DNA from: Cellvibrio fontiphilus
GTDB taxonomy: Bacteria; Pseudomonadota; Gammaproteobacteria; Pseudomonadales; Cellvibrionaceae
NCBI RefSeq assembly: GCF_035317345.1
Contig: NZ_JAYKTU010000001.1
Reading direction: 5' to 3' (one strand)
Length of the DNA stretch: 64,000 bases
This document shows positions 58,002 through 64,000 of this stretch, in pieces. The position numbers and the translations under genes are program-made. Under the pieces are notes generated by a model. It was not told the DNA's origin, did not search any database, and saw only the letters and a program-made list of their open reading frames with translations. Every line of letters begins with the position of its first letter. The first letter of the stretch is position 1.

Positions 58002-58112
58002 ATGGCTGAAATTACTCAAGATGAATTTGTTAACGCAATCATTAACAGAATCAAAAAAAGAGTTATAAACGACCAAACTGAATACGTATGCAACCGACTG
58101 TTCAATAATTAG
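58002..58112 (+). CDS. Possible 36-residue hypothetical protein
   Basis: An ATG frame of 36 codons encodes a charged, helical peptide (MAEITQDEFVNAIINRIKKR, then VINDQTEYVC). The A/G-rich stretch before it (AGTGAAAAAG) is a weak ribosome site. It is AT-rich and has no known relative that I recall. It may be a small gene or chance. Confidence 0.25.
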   Translation: MAEITQDEFVNAIINRIKKRVINDQTEYVCNRLFNN

Positions 58113-58213
58113 CAAATGGCTTTAACTATTCCTTGTGCGGTTTGTATTTTTTTCTGTACAAGCAGCACGCTTGATTAGCCGCAACACCTGCTGTCTGTGC
58201 GGCGCTCTAGTGA

Positions 58214-58389
58214 AATAACAATAACTCTGGATAGAGCTCAGGTTACCACCCATTTTGCCGCTGTTGCAGCCGTGTAACCCACACTGCACAAAGCGTTAAT
58301 GCGGATGATTTCATCCCACACTGGCCACACATTTTTTGCAGGATTATTTTCTGCGGGATAAGTGTTGCCCTGAAAAAAATAACCATAAC
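58214..58389 (+). promoter_or_regulatory. Two AATAACNATAAC motifs upstream of the amylase
   Basis: AATAACAATAAC is at 58214-58225 and AATAACCATAAC at 58378-58389. The second is preceded by TTGCCCTGAAAA and lies 68 bp from the start codon; the pectate lyase copy also follows a GGGCAGGAAAAA stretch. Shared sequence around the motif argues against chance. Confidence 0.4.
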
Positions 58390-58457
58390 ATTTTCAATCA
58401 CTACAACTGCCGCTGCAGGGATTTATTGCACTGCACATCGGGCAGGGGAGACTTACT

Positions 58458-59876
58458 GTGAACAATCGTTTTCTGAAACAACTGCTAGCAAAAACGTCAC
58501 TCACCTTTACGCTGGCCCTGGCCAGTATTTCCAGTATTCAGCAAGCCAGCGCCGATGCCATTTTACATGCGTTTGACTGGAACTATAGCGATGTTTCCGC
58601 CAAGGCTACGGAAATTAAAAACCTCGGCTACAAAGCGGTATTGGTGGCACCGCCGTTAAAATCCAACTCGGCCAACTCCGCCTGGTGGCAACGTTACCAG
58701 CCACAAGATATCCGCGTTATCGATCACGCGCGCGGTAACAAACAAAGTTTCCAAACCATGGTGAACGCACTCAACGCCCAGGGTGTTGCCGTCTATGCCG
58801 ACATAGTGCTCAACCACATGGCCAATGAGCGCAACGGCGCGACAGATTTCCCCGGCTCAGCGGCAATCAGCACCTACAACTCCAACACTACTTACTGGAA
58901 CAACCAAAAATTATTTGGCGATTTAACCCAGGGGTTGTTTGGTGGTTTTGATTTTAATCCCGCCAACTGTATTAGCGATTACAACGACGTGTGGCAAGTG
59001 CAAAACTGGCGCTTGTGCGGCGGCGCGGGTGATACCGGTTTGCCTGACTTAAACCCCAACTCATGGGTAGTCACCCAACAGCGCAATTATTTAACCGCGC
59101 TGAAAAACATGGGGGTAAAAGGCTTCCGTGTGGACGCGGCCAAACACATGACCGCTTATCACCTCAACCAAATTTTTACCTCCACCATTAAAACCAACAT
59201 GTATGTGTTTGGTGAAATTATTACCGGTGGTGGTGCAGGTAATTTGGATAACGACCGCTTCCTCAGCCCTTACCTTCGCGATACCGATCACAAGGCTTAT
59301 GACTTCCCGCTGTTCCACAGCATTCGCAATGCTTTTGGTTTTGGCGGCAGCATGAGTTCATTGGTAAACCCGCAAGCAGTGGGCCAGGCTATTGATCAAT
59401 TCCGCGCAGTAACCTTTACCATCAACCACGACATTCCACTCAACAGCGGTTTCCGCAGCTGGATTATGGATGCAACGGATGAGAAATTGGCTTATGCCTA
59501 CATCATGGGTCGCGATGGTGGTAAGCCGTTAATTTTCAGTGATACTACCGGCACCGATAGCAATCGCTGGGTCAACGCTTACAAAGCACCACACATTGCC
59601 GCCATGTTGAAATTCCACAACAAAGTACAAGGCCAGGGCATGGAAGTATTGGCACACAACAGCTGTGCGATTTTGTTCCGTCGCGGTGAAGAAGGCGTAG
59701 TCGGTATTAACAAATGCGGCAGCCAACAAAACTTCAGCGTAAACACCAACAGCCGCTTCAAGTGGTATCGCAACTACCGCGATGTACTCACCAACGGCAA
59801 TCTGGTGTACATCAGCAGCAGCAATTACACCTTCGCATTGCCAGCCCGCACTGCACGCATGTGGTTGCCGGAATAA
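58458..59876 (+). CDS. Secreted GH13 alpha-amylase
   Basis: 472 residues from a GTG with GGGGAG upstream. A signal peptide (LTFTLALASISSIQQASA) precedes a catalytic barrel that starts ILHAFDWNYSDV. GH13 conserved regions: DIVLNH (region I), GFRVDAAKHM with nucleophile D226, FGEI with acid/base E253, and TINHDIP with D325. A short C-terminal beta domain ends the protein at ARTARMWLPE; there is no linker or binding module. It hydrolyses alpha-1,4-glucans such as starch outside the cell. A terminator follows. Confidence 0.95.
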   Translation: MNNRFLKQLLAKTSLTFTLALASISSIQQASADAILHAFDWNYSDVSAKATEIKNLGYKAVLVAPPLKSNSANSAWWQRYQPQDIRVIDHARGNKQSFQTMVNALNAQGVAVYADIVLNHMANERNGATDFPGSAAISTYNSNTTYWNNQKLFGDLTQGLFGGFDFNPANCISDYNDVWQVQNWRLCGGAGDTGLPDLNPNSWVVTQQRNYLTALKNMGVKGFRVDAAKHMTAYHLNQIFTSTIKTNMYVFGEIITGGGAGNLDNDRFLSPYLRDTDHKAYDFPLFHSIRNAFGFGGSMSSLVNPQAVGQAIDQFRAVTFTINHDIPLNSGFRSWIMDATDEKLAYAYIMGRDGGKPLIFSDTTGTDSNRWVNAYKAPHIAAMLKFHNKVQGQGMEVLAHNSCAILFRRGEEGVVGINKCGSQQNFSVNTNSRFKWYRNYRDVLTNGNLVYISSSNYTFALPARTARMWLPE

Positions 59877-59910
59877 CTGTTTTAACAATTTTTCACTCAG
59901 TTGTGCACCA

Positions 59911-59944
59911 AAAAACCGGCCGCAGGATGCGGCCGGTTTTTTAT
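59911..59944 (+). terminator. Terminator of the amylase gene
   Basis: A 13-bp perfect stem (59911-59923 with 59929-59941) with a 5-nt loop ends in a T-run. It begins 34 bp past the stop codon. Confidence 0.95.
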
Positions 59945-60083
59945 TTTCCGGTCAGGAAATTTACCAGGTTAATACTGCGCTTACCTTTCCTTTCACTTAT
60001 CTGATTTATCTATTCCGCGGCAGCGGTAATAATCCTCGTGCAAAAAAAATATAACTATGTTCACGTCAACACACGAGGCCATT

Positions 60084-61151
60084 ATGTGGAAATCTGCACT
60101 ATTACTTTCATCGTTAATTACGCTTGCGGCTTGCAGTAGCTCGCCGTTCACACCGCAAACTAACACTGCCAATTCAACCGGTTTTAGCGGCGAACAGCTG
60201 CGTTTGATTGGCCGGTTTGATACCAGCACTAGGGGTAAAGCGCAATTTACCTGGCCGGGTTCGGCAGTGGAGTTTCGCTTTAGCGGCACCCGCGCAGATA
60301 TTAAATTAGCCAGTACCGGCGATGTTCGCTTCCAGCTGGAGGTCAACGGTACAGTGCAGGATTTATGGGTAAAAACCGGTGAAGCAACCTACGAACTCGC
60401 CAGCGGTTTACCCCAGGGTGAACATCGGATTCGCCTCACGCGGCTCACCGAGTCTTTTGCTTTGGTCACCACATTGTTGAGCGACCCTGTTGTTGATGGA
60501 AAATTATTGGCCGCACCTGCTGCGCGCGAAAAACGCTTGTTGGTAATTGGCGATTCCATCACCGCAGGTTATGGCGTGGAGGGCGCAGACCAACATTGTC
60601 ACTACGACGCCCGAACCAGTAATCAACAACTCACCTACGCCGCCCTTGCGGCCAATAAATTAAACGCCGACTTACACGCAATCGCCTGGTCTGGCATAGG
60701 TGTATGGCGCTCCTACGGTGAAAAAACGCCGGCCAGCCCCAGCATGTTAGTGCGCTACCAACGCACCCTTGCAGACGATGCCAACAGCCGCTGGGATGCC
60801 AGCCGTTATCAACCCGATGCGATTTTAATTAACCTGGGCACCAACGATTACTGGGAAGGCGCGGTGAGTGATGACTATCGCGCAAATATGAAAACGCTAA
60901 TCGCTATGGTGCAAAAAGATCACGCCAACAAACCGGTGTATTTAATTGTCAGCCCTATGCTCGGCGGCGCGCAGCGCGAATCGCAAAAAATTATCTTGGG
61001 CTCGCTAACGGGTAATGGTGTACAGCTTGTCGATTTGGGAAAAATTGAAACAGAGGATGGTTTAGGTTGCGACTGGCACCCGAATAAAATCACCAACCAA
61101 CGTATGGGCGATCTTCTGGTGACACGCTTGAAGGCGGATTTGGGTTGGTAA
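60084..61151 (+). CDS. CE2-type SGNH esterase lipoprotein
   Basis: 355 residues from the ATG at 60084, which has GAGG 8 bases before it and gives a lipoprotein signal with the lipobox LAAC (C17); the ATG at 60057 does not. Residues about 30-140 form a beta-sandwich of CE2 type (GRFDTSTRGKAQFTWPGSAV), followed by an SGNH hydrolase with S158 (VIGDSITAGYG), an Asn block (NLGTNDYW) and D330-x-H332 (CDWHPN). CE2 enzymes deacetylate xylan and other plant polysaccharides. Outer-membrane anchoring is likely. Confidence 0.92.
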   Translation: MWKSALLLSSLITLAACSSSPFTPQTNTANSTGFSGEQLRLIGRFDTSTRGKAQFTWPGSAVEFRFSGTRADIKLASTGDVRFQLEVNGTVQDLWVKTGEATYELASGLPQGEHRIRLTRLTESFALVTTLLSDPVVDGKLLAAPAAREKRLLVIGDSITAGYGVEGADQHCHYDARTSNQQLTYAALAANKLNADLHAIAWSGIGVWRSYGEKTPASPSMLVRYQRTLADDANSRWDASRYQPDAILINLGTNDYWEGAVSDDYRANMKTLIAMVQKDHANKPVYLIVSPMLGGAQRESQKIILGSLTGNGVQLVDLGKIETEDGLGCDWHPNKITNQRMGDLLVTRLKADLGW

Positions 61152-61203
61152 CCTAAACTGCCGCTTGTGATAGTTATTTTCTGTATTCTGATTTTATGCT
61201 TGA

Positions 61204-61238
61204 AAAAATCCCTCTGGTTTTTTGCCCGGGGGATTTTT
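61204..61238 (+). terminator. Terminator of the CE2 esterase gene
   Basis: A 9-bp outer stem (61204-61212 with 61230-61238) continues as an imperfect inner stem around a 7-nt T-rich loop, and the right arm itself ends in five T residues. It lies about 50 bp past the esterase stop. Confidence 0.75.
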
Positions 61239-61383
61239 AATACCCACTGATTAGCCGGATCTTAATAAACTGATATTTTTTGTTATAGCAGTTTGATAAC
61301 GAGGCAATTCAGCACACGACCTTCCAGGGTATTCCTCACATCTGGTTTTATTTCTGTGGCTATCTAATAGCGATCTATACTAT

Positions 61384-61425
61384 AAACCTAATGATCGAAG
61401 CCTAATGATTCAAACCTAGTCATTC
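61384..61425. repeat. Three 14-bp direct repeats upstream of the GGDEF gene
   Basis: Units AAACCTAATGATCG (61384-61397), AAGCCTAATGATTC (61398-61411) and AAACCTAGTCATTC (61412-61425) follow each other without gap. They end 32 bp before the start codon at 61458 and may be a regulator site or slippage product. Confidence 0.6.
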
Positions 61426-61457
61426 ACTTGACCTACTCCTTACGATAATCGTTTTTT

Positions 61458-62828
61458 ATGGAACGCCATTTACTGCGCACTTTGGGCGATAACATGCTCG
61501 ACCTCATCTATGCCAAAGATGAGCAGGGTCGTTTCATCTATGCCAATGCGGCGCTGGCAGCGATTGTCGGTGCTAAATCTCCCGATGAAATATTGGGTAA
61601 AACGGATTTTGACCTGAACCCGCCCGCAGCGGCGGAAGCCTACCGCGCCGATGACGAACAGGTGATGCGCAGCGGACAACCGCTTATGGGGCGCGAAGAA
61701 GAGCTGCGCGATTATAAAACCGGTGCTTTGCGCTGGCACTCCACCACCAAGGTGCCATTGCTGGATGACCAGGGCAAGGTCATAGGTATTGTTGGTATCA
61801 CGCGCGATATCACCGAACTAAAACGCGCCGAAATTCACGCGCGCGACTTGAATGCGGAATTAGAGCAGCGGGTGGCGGAGCGCACCGCTGAACTGAGTCA
61901 CATTAGCGCTACCCTCGAACAGGAGCGCAACCTGATGCGCACACTGGTAGATGCCTTGCCCGATGCCATCTTTGTGAAAGATATTCACAGCAAATTCTTA
62001 TTGGCCAATGAAGCAGTCGCACGGGGTATGGGCACCACGCCGGAGCAATTACTCGGCAAAGATGATTTTGATTTTTTTCCCGAAGCCATGGCGCAGCAAT
62101 TTTTCACTGATGAACAACGTATTCTGGAAACCGGCGAAGGCTTAATTAACCGCGAAGAAATTGCTATGAATAAAGAAACCGGACAGGAACGCTGGTTGCT
62201 CACCACCAAACTGCCGGTTAAAGATGCACAGGGCAATATTATTGGCCTGGTAGGTTTAGGACGCGACATAAGCGAGCGCAAACGCGCGGAAGAGCGCATT
62301 CATTTTTTAGCCACCCACGACAGCCTGACGCAACTACCCAACCGTTTTATGTTTGCGCAGTTGGTGGAGTTGGCGATTCAATCGGCACAACGTCATCAAC
62401 GCGGATTGGCCATTTTGTTTATTGATTTGGATGGATTCAAACATATTAACGATACCTTGGGACATGACGCCGGCGATTTGTTGCTCAGCGAAATGGCGCC
62501 GCGCTTTAAACAGAGCCTGCGTGCTAATGATATTGTCGGGCGGCTCGGTGGCGATGAATTTGTGATACTGCTACCTGAAACCAACCAGCGCGAAGCGGTT
62601 GCAAAAATTGCAGAGAAAATATTACAGGCCGCGCGCGATGTGATTTATATCGAAGGGCAAGCCTGTCATGTCTCCGCAAGTATTGGCATAAGCCTTTATC
62701 CGAGCGATGCCAAGGACGAAAAAAATCTGATGAAACAAGCCGACAGCGCCATGTACCGCGCCAAACAACAGGGTAAAAATAATTACCAGTTTTATGGGGC
62801 AGATACAGGTGCTGACGGCAACACTTGA
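61458..62828 (+). CDS. PAS-PAS-GGDEF diguanylate cyclase
   Basis: 456 residues, soluble. Two similar PAS domains (about 5-125 and 160-280), each starting with a LIYAKDEQGRFIYAN- or AIFVKDIHSKFLLAN-like sequence, are joined by a coiled coil (LNAELEQRVAERTAELS). The GGDEF domain has RLGGDEFVILL and the RAND inhibitory site five residues before it, so product feedback is likely. It makes c-di-GMP in response to a cytosolic signal. The two PAS domains come from internal duplication. The ATG has no strong ribosome site. Repeats lie just upstream. Confidence 0.93.
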   Translation: MERHLLRTLGDNMLDLIYAKDEQGRFIYANAALAAIVGAKSPDEILGKTDFDLNPPAAAEAYRADDEQVMRSGQPLMGREEELRDYKTGALRWHSTTKVPLLDDQGKVIGIVGITRDITELKRAEIHARDLNAELEQRVAERTAELSHISATLEQERNLMRTLVDALPDAIFVKDIHSKFLLANEAVARGMGTTPEQLLGKDDFDFFPEAMAQQFFTDEQRILETGEGLINREEIAMNKETGQERWLLTTKLPVKDAQGNIIGLVGLGRDISERKRAEERIHFLATHDSLTQLPNRFMFAQLVELAIQSAQRHQRGLAILFIDLDGFKHINDTLGHDAGDLLLSEMAPRFKQSLRANDIVGRLGGDEFVILLPETNQREAVAKIAEKILQAARDVIYIEGQACHVSASIGISLYPSDAKDEKNLMKQADSAMYRAKQQGKNNYQFYGADTGADGNT

Positions 62829-62856
62829 TATTTTCTACCTAGCTCCAATCAGTATT

Positions 62857-64000
62857 TTATTTGCTATTTACAGCGTGCCCTTTTGCATAAACCAGTGCAT
62901 ATAAAATTGGCAAAACTACCAGCGTAAGCAGGGTGGATGAAATAATTCCGCCAATCACCACGGTTGCTAATGGCCGCTGCACTTCTGCACCAATTCCAAC
63001 ATTAAATGCCATAGGTACAAAACCTAAACTGGCCACCAGTGCTGTCATTAATACCGGACGCAAGCGTGTTAGCGCACCGTCGATAATCGCGTGAATTAAA
63101 TCGCCGGTTTCGTGATAAAGCTGGCGAATAAACGCGAGCATCACCAATCCATTCAAGACAGCAATACCCGAGAGCGCAATAAAGCCTACACCGGCGGAAA
63201 TAGAGAGCGGCATATCGCGCAGCCAAAGGGCAAACACACCACCGGTAAGTGCAAGCGGAACGCCGGTAAAAATAATCAGCGCATCTTTGATTGAACCAAA
63301 CGCCATTACCAGTAACACAATGACCATTAACAGTGTGAGTGGAACAACAATCGCCAGGCGTTTGCTGGCGGATTCGAGCTGTTCAAAAGTGCCGCCATAA
63401 TCCAACCAATAACCACTGGGTAATTTTATGTCGCTGGTGATGCGGGTTTGCACTTCCTTCACAAAGGAACCCAGATCGCGGCCGCGCACATTGGCGGTGA
63501 CTACCACTAAACGTTTGCCGTTTTCGCGGCTGATTTGATTGGGCGCCGGCGCCATTGCTATCTGTGCAATTTCATTCAGCGGCACAAAATAGGGGGCACG
63601 GGAAATAGGCACAGGTAAGCGCTGCAAGGCGATAAGATCGGTACGCAAATCTTCCGGCAGGCGCACCACCAATTCAATACGGCGGTCGCCCTCGTACACC
63701 ACACCGGCGGTTTCGCCGGCAATGGCAGTGGCGACAAAATCTTGCAATTCATCCAGACTTAAACCGTAAGCCGCGAGTTGTTCGCGTTTGGGTGCGATGG
63801 TTAATACCGGCAGGCCAGTGACTTGCTCCATGCGCGCATCGGCAGCACCGGGAATTGTTTCCAATAATTCCAATATAGCTGCGGCAGATTGTTGTAACTG
63901 TTCAAGGTCATCACCAATGACTTTAATGCCCAGGTCTGAGCGCACACCGGAAATAAGTTCGTTAAAACGCATTTGGATCGGCTGGGTAAATTCATAATTA
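62857..64000 (-). CDS. RND heavy-metal efflux pump, CzcA/CusA type, partial
   Basis: The frame stays open to the window edge, so the N-terminal part is missing; about 380 C-terminal residues are seen. NYEFTQPIQMRFNELISGVR is a CzcA/CusA hallmark. After a periplasmic docking/pore segment come six membrane helices ending at LVVLPILYALVYAKGHAVNSK. Such proteins form trimers in the inner membrane that pump Co, Zn, Cd, Cu or Ag from the cell with an adaptor and an outer-membrane channel, whose genes would be outside the window. The end of the gene is convergent with the GGDEF gene. Confidence 0.93.
   Translation of the reverse strand, partial: NYEFTQPIQMRFNELISGVRSDLGIKVIGDDLEQLQQSAAAILELLETIPGAADARMEQVTGLPVLTIAPKREQLAAYGLSLDELQDFVATAIAGETAGVVYEGDRRIELVVRLPEDLRTDLIALQRLPVPISRAPYFVPLNEIAQIAMAPAPNQISRENGKRLVVVTANVRGRDLGSFVKEVQTRITSDIKLPSGYWLDYGGTFEQLESASKRLAIVVPLTLLMVIVLLVMAFGSIKDALIIFTGVPLALTGGVFALWLRDMPLSISAGVGFIALSGIAVLNGLVMLAFIRQLYHETGDLIHAIIDGALTRLRPVLMTALVASLGFVPMAFNVGIGAEVQRPLATVVIGGIISSTLLTLVVLPILYALVYAKGHAVNSK

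Larger units (their letters stand above)
57968..58457. other. Intergenic region upstream of the amylase
   Basis: This 490-bp gap holds two AATAACNATAAC motifs (58214-58225 and 58378-58389) and a possible 36-codon reading frame at 58002-58112, listed separately. The amylase ribosome site GGGGAG lies at the right end. The rest is without recognisable features. Confidence 0.4.
61152..61457. other. Intergenic region upstream of the PAS-GGDEF gene
   Basis: These 306 bp hold the esterase terminator (61204-61238) and a triple 14-bp repeat (61384-61425). I found nothing else. Confidence 0.4.

Overview
The window looks like chromosomal DNA of a plant-polysaccharide-degrading gammaproteobacterium, most likely Cellvibrio or a close relative in the Cellvibrionaceae. 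Support comes from a secreted family 1 pectate lyase with a poly-serine linker and small C-terminal module, a secreted GH13 amylase, a CE2-type esterase lipoprotein, a GlyGly-CTERM surface protein, several c-di-GMP and sensor kinase genes, and a moderate GC content. Identification is from protein character only; no rRNA or tRNA gene was seen.

Layout. 1-3.2 kb: CspA-family gene with promoter, long leader and terminator; small exported protein; Bcr/CflA-type MFS exporter; diiron ODP-type metallo-beta-lactamase-fold protein. 3.2-6.2 kb: CheX-like phosphatase, CheY-like regulator and a membrane-bound PilJ/PAS/Hpt/CheA-like kinase, convergent with the ODP gene. 6.5-11.1 kb: PepSY-PepSY-regulator-kinase-ABC exporter operon with a PmrA/QseB-like box upstream. 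11.3-17.3 kb: S9 peptidase, RIO kinase, BlaI/BlaR1-like pair with a perfect 21-bp inverted repeat at its promoter, MscS channel. 17.4-27.7 kb (minus strand): membrane protein, NtrY/NtrC-like pair, TPR protein, ADOP/MacB-type permease, ATPase, acyltransferase and HlyD adaptor, with a candidate sigma-54 promoter in front of the adaptor. 27.8-31.2 kb: RecQ, a probable 38-residue membrane protein, an esterase.

31.6-37.4 kb is an AT-rich defence island: m5C DNA methyltransferase, divergent from a probable PD-(D/E)XK restriction enzyme, a DUF262 protein with an extra N-terminal domain, a HEPN protein with an RX4H motif, and Vsr. It begins at a truncated HNH-endonuclease gene and ends at a MITE-like inverted-repeat element. 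This is the best candidate for an undescribed system.

37.4-46.7 kb: HAD phosphatase, two membrane proteins, a CHASE-PAS-GGDEF-EAL protein and a three-gene Tat/GMC oxidoreductase set suited to 3-keto-sugar metabolism. 46.9-52.4 kb: GlyGly-CTERM protein with thrombospondin type 3 repeats, then pectate lyase. 52.4-57.9 kb: PaiB-like protein, ABM-like protein, HExxH protein, chemoreceptor, CDF zinc exporter with a His-Asp repeat, YkgJ-type protein. 58-64 kb: amylase, CE2 esterase, PAS-PAS-GGDEF protein and the C-terminal part of an RND (CzcA/CusA) pump cut by the window edge. Pectate lyase and amylase share an AATAACNATAAC motif upstream.
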